Counted from the stretch's first letter, positions 26,185 through 35,485 are shown. The stretch is DNA of 64,000 nucleotides from Phaeobacter bryozoorum (GCF_041893525.1 NZ_CP169068.1), one strand, 5' to 3'. Translations and numbers: made by a program. The notes: a model not told the origin generated them from the letters alone.

Positions 26185-26984
26185 ATGCTGTCATATCAAC
26201 ATATCTATCACGCCGGAAATCTGGCCGATGTTCAGAAACACGCGCTGCTGGCGCGGATGCTGGATTATCTCACGCGGAAGGACAAGCCGCTCAGCTATAT
26301 CGAGACCCACGCCGGGCGCGGGCTCTATCAGCTGGATGCGGCAGAGGCGGTCAAGACCGGCGAGGCGGCGGCGGGGATCAGCCGCCTGCTGGATCAGGCC
26401 CTGCTGGCCGAGGATCACCCGCTGGCTGCTGCCATTGCCGCAACCCGCAGCGCCCATGGGGAGATGGCCTATCCGGGGTCGCCGCTGATTGCAGCGCATC
26501 TGCTGCGCGAGGCCGACAGTCTCAATTTTGCCGAGCTGCACCCGCAGGAAAACGCCGCCCTGCGGCAGGCGCTGTGGTCGCATGGGCTGGGGCGGCGGGT
26601 CCATGTGCATCAGCAGGACGGGTTTGAACTGGCGCAGTCGCTGGCGCCGCCGACGCCGCGTCGCGGGCTGCTGCTGATTGATCCTAGCTATGAGGTAAAG
26701 CGCGACTACGCCCAGATCCCCGGCCATATCGCCAAGCTGCACCGCAAGTGGAACGTTGGCGTCATTGCGCTGTGGTATCCGATCCTGACGGACGGGGCGC
26801 ATAAGCCGATGCTGAGCGCGCTGGAGGCGCAGGGGCTGGCAGGCGCATTGCGTCATGAGGTGCGGTTTCCCCGGCGCGGGAGGGGCACCGGATGGTCGGC
26901 TCGGGCATGTTCATCGTGAATGCGCCCTATGGCACCGAGGAAGAAGCCGCGCGGCTGACCAAACTGTTCAGCCGTCTGGGCTGA
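26185..26984 (+). pseudogene. rlmJ: 23S rRNA (adenine2030-N6)-methyltransferase RlmJ, frameshifted near the 3' end
   Basis: RlmJ methylates A2030 of 23S rRNA. The N-terminal IYHAGNLADVQKH, the SAM site SYIETHAGRGLYQL and the catalytic LLIDPSYE (Asp166, cf. E. coli Asp164) are present. The original frame would stop at 26919 with an atypical tail, while the +2 frame from about 26892 encodes the expected end (RMVGSGMFIVNAPYGTEEE... to TGA 26984). Adding one C to the CCCC run at 26869-26872 joins the two into a 266-residue protein. This is either a recent mutation or a homopolymer error in the sequence; the latter seems likely given two similar cases nearby. Confidence 0.85.
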
Positions 26985-27022
26985 GATGCGGCCAACAGAG
27001 GCGGTTGGCCCTGGGCAGAACG

Positions 27023-27055
27023 AAAAAGGCCACCCGTCGGGTGGCCTTTGCTGTT
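27023..27055. terminator. Bidirectional terminator between rlmJ and leuA
   Basis: Perfect 11-bp stem AAAGGCCACCC/GGGTGGCCTTT (27025-27035, 27039-27049) with a 3-base loop. It is flanked by AAAAA on the left (a T run on the minus strand) and TTTGCTGTTT on the right, so it can stop both converging genes. Confidence 0.88.
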
Positions 27056-27072
27056 TCAGATCAACGCATTGA

Positions 27073-28644
27073 TCAGGTGATGTCCTTGTAGGAAATCTCG
27101 CGGGTGTCGGCGCCTTCGCCCATTTTGCTGCGGCGGATGATCAGGCGGTTGAGGGCGCTGATATAGGCGGCGGCAGAGGCGACAACCGTGTCGGTGTTCG
27201 CGCTCTCGCCCGTGGCGATCACGCCGTCTTCTTCCAGTCGGACAGACACAGTGGCCTGCGCGTCAGTGCCTTCGGTGACCGCATGGACCTGATAGAGCTG
27301 AAGATGGGCCGAGTTCGGGTGGATCTTGCGGATCGCCTTGAAGGCGGCATCGACAGGGCCGTCGCCTTCTGCGGTCTCGGTCACATCCTTGCCGTCGACT
27401 TCCATTTCGATGGTGGCCTCGGCGGGACCGCCGGTGCCACATACGACTTTCATCGACACCAGCTTGAGGTGGTCATCCTCATCGCCGCTGGTGCGCATCA
27501 GCGCGATGATGTCGTCGTCAAACACCTCTTTCTTGCGGTCGGCGAGTTCTTTGAACCGGACAAAGAGATCCTTCAGCTGGTTGTCGCCCACCTCAAACCC
27601 GAGCTGGCTGAGTTTGTCGCGCAGCGCCGCACGGCCGGAATGTTTGCCAAGCGGCAGCGAGGTGCCGGCAATGCCCACATCCTCGGGCCGCATGATTTCA
27701 AAGGTTTCCTTGTTCTTCAGCATGCCATCCTGATGGATACCGCTTTCATGGGCAAAGGCGTTCTTGCCGACGATGGCCTTGTTCGGCTGCACGACAAATC
27801 CCGACACGGTGGAGACCCGGCGCGAGATGTGCATGATCTTCTTGGTGTCGATGCCGGTGGTAAAGGGCATGATGTCACCGCGCACCTTGAGCGCCATCAC
27901 CACCTCTTCCAGGGCGGTGTTGCCCGCGCGTTCGCCCAGACCGTTGATGGTACATTCGATCTGGCGCGCGCCTCCTGCAACGGCAGCCAGCGCGTTGGCG
28001 GTCGCCATGCCGAGGTCGTTGTGGCAATGGGTGGCAAAGATCACGTCATCTGCACCGGGCACGGTTTCGATCAGGCGCTTGATCAAATCGGCGCTCTCGA
28101 CCGGGGCGGTATAGCCGACGGTATCGGGGATGTTGATGGTGGTGGCGCCCGCCTTGATGGCGATTTCGATCACCCGGCAGAGGTAATCCCATTCGGTGCG
28201 AGTGGCATCCATCGGCGACCACTGCACATTGTCCACCAGATTGCGGGCGTGGGTGACCGTCTCGTGGATCTTCTCGGCCATCTCATCCATGGTGAGGTTG
28301 GGAATGGCGCGGTGCAGCGGCGAGGTGCCGATAAAGGTGTGGATGCGCGGCTGTGCGGATTTGCGCACGGCTTCGGCGCAGCGGTCGATATCCTTGAAGT
28401 TGGCGCGCGCCAGACCACAGATCACGGCATTCTTGGAACGTTCGGCAATCTCGCTCACCGCTTTGAAGTCGCCTTCGGAGGCGATGGGGAAGCCCGCTTC
28501 GATGATGTCGACGCCCATGTCATCCAGCAGCTCGGCAATCTCGAGCTTTTCATCATGGGTCATGGTTGCGCCGGGGCTCTGCTCGCCATCGCGCAAAGTG
28601 GTGTCGAAGATCAAAACGCGATCTTTGTCAGCTGCAGTCGTCAT
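27073..28644 (-). CDS. leuA: 2-isopropylmalate synthase
   Basis: 523-residue enzyme that condenses acetyl-CoA and 2-oxoisovalerate in the first committed step of leucine synthesis. The N-terminal TIM barrel begins with VLIFDTTLRDGEQSPG (catalytic Arg18, metal ligand Asp19), HCHNDLGMATANALAA supplies metal histidines, and the C-terminal LeuA regulatory domain (from about residue 395) binds leucine for feedback inhibition. I chose ATG 28644 (MTTAADKDRV); an in-frame TTG 33 bases upstream is unlikely. The leader carries a Leu-rich peptide and hairpin, suggesting attenuation by leucyl-tRNA supply. Confidence 0.96.
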   Translation of the reverse strand: MTTAADKDRVLIFDTTLRDGEQSPGATMTHDEKLEIAELLDDMGVDIIEAGFPIASEGDFKAVSEIAERSKNAVICGLARANFKDIDRCAEAVRKSAQPRIHTFIGTSPLHRAIPNLTMDEMAEKIHETVTHARNLVDNVQWSPMDATRTEWDYLCRVIEIAIKAGATTINIPDTVGYTAPVESADLIKRLIETVPGADDVIFATHCHNDLGMATANALAAVAGGARQIECTINGLGERAGNTALEEVVMALKVRGDIMPFTTGIDTKKIMHISRRVSTVSGFVVQPNKAIVGKNAFAHESGIHQDGMLKNKETFEIMRPEDVGIAGTSLPLGKHSGRAALRDKLSQLGFEVGDNQLKDLFVRFKELADRKKEVFDDDIIALMRTSGDEDDHLKLVSMKVVCGTGGPAEATIEMEVDGKDVTETAEGDGPVDAAFKAIRKIHPNSAHLQLYQVHAVTEGTDAQATVSVRLEEDGVIATGESANTDTVVASAAAYISALNRLIIRRSKMGEGADTREISYKDIT

Positions 28645-28700
28645 GTCGGTATCTTTCTTGTCTGTCCTAAAATCCAATCCATGTGGCGCGCATGCCTTCC

Positions 28701-28736
28701 CCTCTGAGCGGGCGCGCCGGATGGCACGCTCAGAGG
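28701..28736 (-). promoter_or_regulatory. Attenuator-type hairpin between the Leu leader peptide and leuA
   Basis: Perfect 10-bp stem CCTCTGAGCG/CGCTCAGAGG (28727-28736 pairing with 28701-28710), 16-base loop. The left arm overlaps the last codon and the stop of the leader peptide, so a ribosome on the Leu codons would mask it. No T run follows, so the mechanism may not be simple intrinsic termination. Confidence 0.6.
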
Positions 28737-28816
28737 CGGATTAGGATCAGTAGGGCGCGCAGATCTGCATCGCGCGGGGCGGTGGCAAAGCAAGGGATAT
28801 CTGCACGCATCATCAT
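28730..28816 (-). CDS. leuL: Putative leucine leader peptide (28 residues) upstream of leuA
   Basis: Starts with three consecutive ATG codons (28816-28808) and ends with residues ALLILIRL before TGA at 28730-28732. Four of the last seven sense codons are Leu (CTA, CTG, CTA, CTC) and the other two non-Arg codons are Ile; CTA is rare in such GC-rich DNA. No Shine-Dalgarno is visible, but a TATAAC -10 element at 28825-28830 puts the transcript start almost on the first ATG, implying leaderless translation as known for the Sinorhizobium trpL leader. A hairpin begins at its last codon. Inferred from composition and context only. Confidence 0.65.
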   Translation of the reverse strand: MMMRADIPCFATAPRDADLRALLILIRL

Positions 28817-28824
28817 GACGCAGA

Positions 28825-28830
28825 GTTATA
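28825..28830 (-). promoter_or_regulatory. -10 element of the leuA leader promoter
   Basis: TATAAC on the minus strand, eight bases before the first ATG of the leader peptide. The -35 region is not a good match to TTGACA (CTTTCC at 17-base spacing), so this is a partial assignment. Confidence 0.4.
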
Positions 28831-28914
28831 CAGAGCCAAAGACGAATGGAAAGACAGAAATTGACCGGGCATGGGCAAAGCCTGCGACTGTAACCCGTTG
28901 GCCCGGATCAGACA

Positions 28915-28981
28915 TGCTACGCCTTATGGCTGGGCGCGCGCTGTGCGGCGGCTCCGCTACGCCTTTTGGCGGTGGGGCGCG
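28915..28981. repeat. Imperfect direct repeat in the MORN/leuA intergenic region
   Basis: GCTACGCCTTATGGC at 28916-28930 recurs as GCTACGCCTTTTGGC near 28956-28970, each followed by a GGGGCGCGC-like tail. It lies between the MORN gene end and the leuA leader; no function evident. Apart from this and the leuA leader elements, the 28645-29020 interval holds no gene. Confidence 0.45.
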
Positions 28982-29020
28982 CCAGCCTATCCGGTCGGCC
29001 GTGCTGCGGGTCAGCGGTAA

Positions 29021-30508
29021 TCAGTTGCTGGCGTTTGCATCGTCGGTGGCGGTGGCCGGGTCGGCTGTTGTGGCATCATCGCTGTCCTGTGCCGCCGCAC
29101 CGGTGGTTTTGAGCGCGCCGTTCTCCCAGGTGCCTTCGGCTTGCTGACCGCTGGCATAACGCATCACACCCGGTCCCTGACGTTTGGAATTGAGAAAGCT
29201 GCCCTCGTAGACATCGCCATTGGCATAGGTCGCGACGCCCTGGCCGCTGATCTTGCCTTCGGTCCAGTCGCCCTCATAGCTGAAGCCATCTGTCATCACG
29301 ATCTTGCCGGTGCCGTGGCGCTGGCTGTTGGCAAAGCTGCCGGTATAAACCGAACCGTCGGGGTAGGTGACAACCGCTTCGCCATGGCGCTGCCCCTCTT
29401 TCCAGCCGCCGTCATAGCGGTAGCCGTCAGGGTAGGTCATCACGCCCTGGCCGTGGTTCTTGGCGTTCTGGAACTCGCCTGTGTAGACCAGCCCGTTGGG
29501 ATAGGTTGTGGTGCCGCTGCCCTCGATCACGCCGGCCACCCAGTCGCCTTCGTAGGTGGAGCCGTCGGGATAGGTGATCTTGCCCACGCCATCGGCGAGA
29601 TCATCGCGGAATTGGCCCTCGTAGACCGAACCGTCGGGATAGGTGACGCGGCCCTTGCCCTCGATCTGACCGGCCAGCCATTCGCCGGTGTAGACATAGC
29701 CGTCGGTCTTGGTGAAGGTGCCTTCGCCGTGGCGCAGGTCATCCTCGAAATTGCCGATATAGACATCGCCATTGGCATGGATCTGCTTGCCTTCGCCCTG
29801 ACGGCGGCCGGCCACCAGCGGGCCTTCGTAGATATCGCCATTGGGCTGGGTCAACACGCCGGTGCCATCCATCTGGTTTGCGGACCAATCGCCCTCGTAA
29901 ACCAGACCATCGGGCATGATCAGCTTGCCTTTGCCCTCCAGCTGGCCGTCGCGGATGTCGCCCTCATAGGTGGCGCCGTCCGGGTAGGTGATCTTGCCGG
30001 TGCCTTCCTTGCGGCCATCGACCCAGTCGCCGTCATATTCATAGCCGCCGGGATTGCGCATGATGCCTTTGCCATGGTGCTTGGCATCGCGAAAGCCGCC
30101 CTCATAGCGCGCGCCATTGGCATAGACCGCAACCCCCTGGCCATTGATTACGCCGTTCGACCACTCGCCATCATAGGTGCCGCCATCGGCAAAGGTGATC
30201 TTGCCTGCGCCTTCGGGTTTGCCTTTGACGAACTCGCCCTCGTAGATGGATCCGTTGGGGAAGCGCGCAACGCCACGACCGCGGACTTCGCCATCGACCC
30301 AGTCGCCGGTATATTCATAGCCGTTGGGCAGCCGGTAGGTGCCGGTGCCATGTTGCAGGCCGCCGCGAAAGGTGCCCTCATAGATGCCGCCGATTTCATC
30401 CTGCGTGGTCAGCACCTTGCCATCCTGGGCCAGGGCCGGGCGTCCGACCCCGGCAGCGCCAAGCGCCAGAGCGGAGGTCAGAAGAGCGGCGGTGGTGAAA
30501 CGGGTCAT
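29021..30508 (-). CDS. Exported MORN-repeat protein (18 tandem repeats)
   Basis: 495 residues: a signal peptide (MTRFTTAALL to ~28, ending RPALAQ) followed by 18 uninterrupted 23-residue MORN repeats of the form YEGxWxxGxxxGxGxxxxxxG from about residue 40, then one degenerate repeat and an acidic Ala/Asp/Thr tail. MORN arrays form long beta-hairpin strips that bind lipids or other proteins; a periplasmic or surface location is implied. ATG 30508 was chosen because it begins the signal peptide; 30526 is an alternative and the long frame further upstream is not coding. Divergent from nadE. Confidence 0.9.
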   Translation of the reverse strand: MTRFTTAALLTSALALGAAGVGRPALAQDGKVLTTQDEIGGIYEGTFRGGLQHGTGTYRLPNGYEYTGDWVDGEVRGRGVARFPNGSIYEGEFVKGKPEGAGKITFADGGTYDGEWSNGVINGQGVAVYANGARYEGGFRDAKHHGKGIMRNPGGYEYDGDWVDGRKEGTGKITYPDGATYEGDIRDGQLEGKGKLIMPDGLVYEGDWSANQMDGTGVLTQPNGDIYEGPLVAGRRQGEGKQIHANGDVYIGNFEDDLRHGEGTFTKTDGYVYTGEWLAGQIEGKGRVTYPDGSVYEGQFRDDLADGVGKITYPDGSTYEGDWVAGVIEGSGTTTYPNGLVYTGEFQNAKNHGQGVMTYPDGYRYDGGWKEGQRHGEAVVTYPDGSVYTGSFANSQRHGTGKIVMTDGFSYEGDWTEGKISGQGVATYANGDVYEGSFLNSKRQGPGVMRYASGQQAEGTWENGALKTTGAAAQDSDDATTADPATATDDANASN

Positions 30509-30678
30509 GGAATATCTGCTTGCCATAAGGGGAGCCGGGGTGCGGGCCTGTTGATCGGTTTGACAGGAAACTATGCCACAGCCGCCGCCGTCGCAATGTC
30601 TTTTGCCACTGCGGTCTTTCCCTCGCAGCGTGATCTGTTTAATGGCAGAAGGCAGGATTATCGAAGGACGCAAGCAGG

Positions 30679-32337
30679 ATGGCTGATCGTTTTCGCGTGA
30701 CACTGGCCCAGTTGAACCCCACCGTCGGGGATCTGGCTGGCAATGCAGATAAGGCCCGCGAGGCCTGGGCCGCAGGCCGCGAGGCAGGTGCTGATCTGGT
30801 CGCCCTGCCAGAGATGTTCATTACCGGTTACAACACGCAGGATCTGGTGATGAAGCCGGTTTTCCACCGTGCTGCCATTGCCGAGGTTGAGCGGTTGGCC
30901 GCCGATTGTGCCGATGGTCCGGCGCTGGCGATCGGCAGCCCCTGGGTCGAGGGCGATAGGTTGTACAACGCCTATCTGATCCTGAAGGGCGGCAAGATCA
31001 CCACGCAGGTGCTGAAACATCACCTGCCAAATGCCACCGTCTTTGACGAGGTGCGGATCTTTGATGCGGGCCCGCTGGGCGGTCCTTACGCGGTTGGCGA
31101 TACCCGGATCGGCAGCCCGATCTGCGAGGATAGCTGGTATGAGGATGTGGCCGAAACCTTGGCCGAAACCGGCGCGGAGTTCCTGCTGATCCCCAATGGA
31201 TCGCCCAATTATCGCAACAAGATGGATGTGCGGCTCAACCATATTGTGGCCCGCTCGATCGAGACCGATCTGCCGGTGATCTACCTCAATATGGTGGGCG
31301 GCCAGGATGATCAGGTTTTTGATGGTGGTTCGTTTGTGCTAAATCCGGGCGGGGCGCTGGCCTTGCAGATGCCGGTCCTGCGCGAAGATATCTGCCATCT
31401 GGATCTGGAGCGGACCGCCGAGGGCTGGCGCGCCGTGGATGGCCCCAAGGCGGTGCTGCCGGATGAGTGGGAGCAGGATTACCACGTCATGACGCTTTCG
31501 CTGCGGGATTACATGCGCAAGACCGGCTTCAAGAAGGTGCTGCTGGGGCTCTCCGGTGGCGTCGATTCCGCCATTGTCGCCACGATCGCGGTCGATGCGC
31601 TTGGGGCTGAGAATGTGCGCTGCGTGATGCTGCCGTCCGAATATACCTCGCAAGCCTCGCTTGACGATGCCGAAGCGGTGGCAAAGGCGCTGGGCGTGCG
31701 CTACGACTACGTCCCGATTGCCGAGGGGCGCGCCGCGATCACCAACACGCTGGCGCCGCTCTTTGCCGGGATGGAGGAGGGGCTGACCGAGGAGAACATC
31801 CAGTCGCGCCTGCGCGGGCTTCTCCTGATGGCGATGTCCAACAAATTTGGCGAGATGCTGCTGACCACCGGCAATAAATCCGAGGTCGCCGTGGGCTATG
31901 CCACGATCTACGGCGATATGGCGGGGGGCTACAACCCGATCAAGGATCTCTACAAGACCCGCGTGTTCGAGACCTGCCGCTGGCGCAATGCCAATCACCG
32001 CGACTGGATGATGGGGCCGGAAGGGGAGGTCATCCGCCCCTCGGTCATCGACAAGCCACCGAGCGCCGAGCTGCGCGACGATCAGAAGGACAGCGACAGC
32101 CTGCCGGATTACCCCGAACTGGACGCGTTGCTGGAGATCCTGGTGGATCGGGACGGTTCGATTGCTGATTGCGTTGCGGCCGGGTTCTCGCGGGAGACGG
32201 CAAAACGCGTGGAACACCTGATTTATATCAGCGAATACAAACGCTTTCAGTCAGCCCCCGGTGCGCGGCTCACACCGCGCGCGTTCTGGCTGGATCGTCG
32301 GTATCCGATCGTGAACCGCTGGCGCGACCCCAGTTGA
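30679..32337 (+). CDS. nadE: Glutamine-dependent NAD+ synthetase
   Basis: 552 residues with an N-terminal nitrilase-type glutaminase domain (ALPEMFITGYN with the catalytic Glu; SPICEDSWYED with the nucleophile Cys) and a C-terminal NAD synthetase domain (GLSGGVDSAIVATIA, the PP-loop; TGNKSEVAVGYATIYGDM). It amidates nicotinic acid adenine dinucleotide with glutamine nitrogen. Domain order and length match the bacterial two-domain NadE. The other NAD gene in the window, nadD, is 16 kb away. Confidence 0.95.
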   Translation: MADRFRVTLAQLNPTVGDLAGNADKAREAWAAGREAGADLVALPEMFITGYNTQDLVMKPVFHRAAIAEVERLAADCADGPALAIGSPWVEGDRLYNAYLILKGGKITTQVLKHHLPNATVFDEVRIFDAGPLGGPYAVGDTRIGSPICEDSWYEDVAETLAETGAEFLLIPNGSPNYRNKMDVRLNHIVARSIETDLPVIYLNMVGGQDDQVFDGGSFVLNPGGALALQMPVLREDICHLDLERTAEGWRAVDGPKAVLPDEWEQDYHVMTLSLRDYMRKTGFKKVLLGLSGGVDSAIVATIAVDALGAENVRCVMLPSEYTSQASLDDAEAVAKALGVRYDYVPIAEGRAAITNTLAPLFAGMEEGLTEENIQSRLRGLLLMAMSNKFGEMLLTTGNKSEVAVGYATIYGDMAGGYNPIKDLYKTRVFETCRWRNANHRDWMMGPEGEVIRPSVIDKPPSAELRDDQKDSDSLPDYPELDALLEILVDRDGSIADCVAAGFSRETAKRVEHLIYISEYKRFQSAPGARLTPRAFWLDRRYPIVNRWRDPS

Positions 32338-32447
32338 CCGACCAGTAAGGCGCTGGTGATCCGCCAGTTGGTGCCAGCGATATCGGGCTGGTCCCTGCGG
32401 CCAAAGGTGCGGCCAAAGGCGGGAGCATCGCATACGTTCGGTCGGGG

Positions 32448-33977
32448 TCAGCTGCCGGAGAAGGGGCCGTTGGCGGGATCGGCTTCCTGGCAATCCACGA
32501 CGCAGTTGCGGCCTGCATCCTTTGCCGCGTAAAGCGCGCGGTCAGCGGCGTGCATCAGATCCTGCGGCAGCAGGCCATCCTCGGGGAAGCTGGCAACGCC
32601 GATGGAGATGGTGACACGCGGCAGCGTGCCGGAGCCATAGCGCAGTGTGATTTCCTCAATCGCGACACGCAGCGCTTCGCCGACCTCCATCGTCTGTTCC
32701 TTGTCGGTATCCGGCAGGAAGACGGCAAATTCCTCGCCGCCCATCCGGCAGCAGATCTCGCCATTGCGGAACAGATCCTTCAGCGTGTCGCCAATGGCGC
32801 GCAGCACCATGTCGCCGGCATCGTGGCCATGGGTGTCGTTGAAGGTCTTGAACCGGTCCGCATCAAAGCTGAGCACTCCCAGCTGGCTGGCGCGCCGGTC
32901 GGCCAGCGCCACCGCATTGCGCAGCTCGCCGAGGAAATAGCGCCGATTGTAGACACCGGTCAGCGGATCGCGGGTGGACTGGTCGTGCAATTCGTCGCGC
33001 AGGCGGACATTGGCCACCGCCAGCGAGATATGTTCGCCGCAGCGCAGGGCAAGGCGATGCAGCGCCACCTTGCGCTTGGGGTCGGTTTCCGGTGCAAATT
33101 TCACATGCAGCAGACCGACGGTATTGCCATGGGCGACCACCGGAAAACAGACGTAATCGCCATGCTCATCGGTGGCAGGCTGCTCCTCGACATGGGCGCA
33201 GGGAAAGGCGATCTTATCCGCAGAATAGAGATACTGCCGCCCGCGCCGCAGCGCCCAGCAGGCATCGGCAAAGATGTGGTCATGGACCTCGGCCCCGCCC
33301 CAGTGGCATTTGCCATCCAGAACGTCCCGCGAGTTGGAGTAGATGTAGAGCTCGCCCTGGGATTGCGGAAACAGCTTCGCCATGAAGGCGCTGACAATGC
33401 GGAACAGCTCCTCCTGGGATTTGCAGGAATGCAGCCAGACGTCGAGCTGCGACAGCAGCTTGGCCTCTTCGCGCCAGGACTGTTCCGCCGCAAGCGTCTT
33501 CAGCGCGGTCAGCTCCGCCTCCTCGGCGGCCTGGCGCGCCAGTGTCAGGTCCCGCGCACTGCGCTCGATCTGGGTCACATCGGTGTAGCAGGAGACAAAG
33601 CCGCCGGTGGACAGCCTGCGGGTGTCGATCTGAAGGCGCCGTCCCGACGGCATCCTGCGGGTCGCCGAAAACCGCTCCTTGTCAGAGCTGAAATCCTGTT
33701 CGGCCTGTCTGGCGCTGTCTTCGGTCACATGGCCCAGCCTGACGGCGGTGGCAAAAAACGCCTCGCGCGAATAGCCCGGAAAGATGTCGCCATTCTGCAA
33801 CTCCAGCAGGGTGAGCAGCCGTTCGTTGAAGACCTGGCAATGCCCGTCCTCGGTCCAGACCATCACGCCCTGATCCAGCTTGTTCAACACATCCATGAGC
33901 CGCGCATGGGAGGGTTCAGGCAAACTCTCCGCCTGCAACATGTCGCTCGGGATCACTTTGTTCACGGGAGACCCCAT
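32448..33977 (-). CDS. Diguanylate cyclase with PAS and GAF sensory domains
   Basis: 509 residues. An N-terminal PAS-like segment (about 20-125, LDQGVMVWTEDGHCQVFNERLLTLL), a short coiled-coil linker (~130-165), a GAF-like domain (~170-330, with VCFPVVAHGNTVGLLHVKF) and a C-terminal GGDEF domain whose active site reads GGEEF (in CRMGGEEFAVFLPD). It should make cyclic di-GMP from GTP. No transmembrane segment is visible, so it senses an intracellular signal. No RxxD inhibitory site was seen ahead of GGEEF. ATG 33977 is preferred to an upstream TTG. Confidence 0.9.
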   Translation of the reverse strand: MGSPVNKVIPSDMLQAESLPEPSHARLMDVLNKLDQGVMVWTEDGHCQVFNERLLTLLELQNGDIFPGYSREAFFATAVRLGHVTEDSARQAEQDFSSDKERFSATRRMPSGRRLQIDTRRLSTGGFVSCYTDVTQIERSARDLTLARQAAEEAELTALKTLAAEQSWREEAKLLSQLDVWLHSCKSQEELFRIVSAFMAKLFPQSQGELYIYSNSRDVLDGKCHWGGAEVHDHIFADACWALRRGRQYLYSADKIAFPCAHVEEQPATDEHGDYVCFPVVAHGNTVGLLHVKFAPETDPKRKVALHRLALRCGEHISLAVANVRLRDELHDQSTRDPLTGVYNRRYFLGELRNAVALADRRASQLGVLSFDADRFKTFNDTHGHDAGDMVLRAIGDTLKDLFRNGEICCRMGGEEFAVFLPDTDKEQTMEVGEALRVAIEEITLRYGSGTLPRVTISIGVASFPEDGLLPQDLMHAADRALYAAKDAGRNCVVDCQEADPANGPFSGS

Positions 33978-34159
33978 TCTTCGTACCAATAATCGTCAGT
34001 GCTGCGACAGGCTGACACAGGAAGTCTGAACGAAATCTAAGCCGCCCCCTGAAAAACGCGGACAGTTTGAGACGACTTGGGATCAACCGCCAACGACTGC
34101 GCCGCAACTGGACAAAACGTCGCCTATGTGACATGGGGCAGGGCAACAGGAGACTTGTG

Positions 34160-35485
34160 ATGACAACCACCCGATTTGCCCCGTCGCCGACCGGCTATAT
34201 CCACGTTGGCAATCTGCGCACCGCGCTGATGAACTATCTGATCGCCCGCAAGGCCGGCGGCAGCTTCATCCTGCGCATCGACGACACCGACCCGGAACGG
34301 TCGAAGGAAGAGTACGTCGATGCCATCAAGCAGGATCTGGAATGGCTGGGCCTGACCTGGGACCGTGTTGAACGCCAGTCCGAACGTCTTGACCGCTATG
34401 TCGCCGCTGCCGACAAGCTGCGCGAGATCGGCCGGTTCTATGAGGCGTTTGAAACGCCGGTTGAACTGGACCTGAAGCGCAAGAAGCAGCTGAATATGGG
34501 CAAGCCGCCGGTCTATGATCGCGCTGCGCTGAACCTGTCGGAGGACGACAAGGCCAAGCTGCGCGCCGAGCGCGGCGATGGTGTCTGGCGCTTCAAGCTG
34601 GATCAGGAGCGGATCGAGTGGACCGATGGTATCCTGGGCGATATCTCCATCGATGCCGCTTCGGTCTCCGACCCGGTCTTGATCCGTGGCGACGGCCAGT
34701 TCCTCTATACGCTGGCCTCGGTAGTGGACGACACGGAAATGGGCGTGACCCATGTTGTGCGCGGCTCTGACCATGTCACCAACACCGCCACCCAGATCCA
34801 GATCATCGAGGCGCTTGGCGGCACTGTCCCCTCCTTTGCGCATCACTCGCTCTTGACCGGCCCGCAGGGTGAGGCGCTGTCCAAACGCCTCGGCACGCTG
34901 GCCCTGCGCGATCTGCGTGAAGCGGGCGTGCAGCCGATGGCGCTGCTGAGCCTGATGGCGCGCCTTGGCTCCTCCGACCCGGTTGAGCTGCGCGCGGAAC
35001 TGGCAGAGCTGATCGAGGGTTTCGACATCAACCGTTTTGGCGCTGCGCCGACCAAGTTCGATGTGCAGGATCTCTACCCGCTGACCGCCCGGTATTTGCA
35101 GTCCCTGCCGCTGGAGGCCGTGCAGTCCCATGTGGACGCGCTGGGGGTTCCGGCAGAGAAACAGGCCGCATTCTGGGATATGGCCAAGGAGAACATCACC
35201 ACGCTGAAGGATCTGGCGGGCTGGTGGGACCTCTGCCGCGACGGCGCCGAGCCGCTGGTGGCTGATGAGGACAAGGACTTCATCGCCGAGGCGATGGCGC
35301 TGCTGCCCGAAGGCCCCTACGACAGCGAGAGCTGGGGCACATGGACCGCTGCTGTGAAAGAGGCGACGGGCCGCAAGGGCAAGGGCCTGTTCATGCCGCT
35401 GCGCAAAGCCGTGACCGGCATGGAGCGCGGCCCCGACATGTCCGCCCTGCTGGCGCTGATGGAAACGGTCCGCGCCCGCGGCTGA
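34160..35485 (+). CDS. gltX: Glutamyl-tRNA synthetase
   Basis: 441-residue class I aminoacyl-tRNA synthetase. The HIGH signature is HVGN (residues 15-18, in APSPTGYIHVGNLRTA) and the KMSKS-type loop is ALSKRLG. It is shorter than E. coli GltX (471). Many alphaproteobacteria carry two gltX paralogues, one of which may be non-discriminating; which type this is cannot be told here. Start at ATG 34160 with AGGAG at 34148-34152; the upstream in-frame stretch from 34067 is Arg-rich and not family-like. Confidence 0.95.
   Translation: MTTTRFAPSPTGYIHVGNLRTALMNYLIARKAGGSFILRIDDTDPERSKEEYVDAIKQDLEWLGLTWDRVERQSERLDRYVAAADKLREIGRFYEAFETPVELDLKRKKQLNMGKPPVYDRAALNLSEDDKAKLRAERGDGVWRFKLDQERIEWTDGILGDISIDAASVSDPVLIRGDGQFLYTLASVVDDTEMGVTHVVRGSDHVTNTATQIQIIEALGGTVPSFAHHSLLTGPQGEALSKRLGTLALRDLREAGVQPMALLSLMARLGSSDPVELRAELAELIEGFDINRFGAAPTKFDVQDLYPLTARYLQSLPLEAVQSHVDALGVPAEKQAAFWDMAKENITTLKDLAGWWDLCRDGAEPLVADEDKDFIAEAMALLPEGPYDSESWGTWTAAVKEATGRKGKGLFMPLRKAVTGMERGPDMSALLALMETVRARG

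Noticed and set aside
28646..28693. Small frame behind an AGAGGGGAAGG sequence ahead of leuA
   Set aside because: ATG at 28693 runs only eight codons to a stop and does not reach or overlap the leuA start, so no translational coupling is supported.
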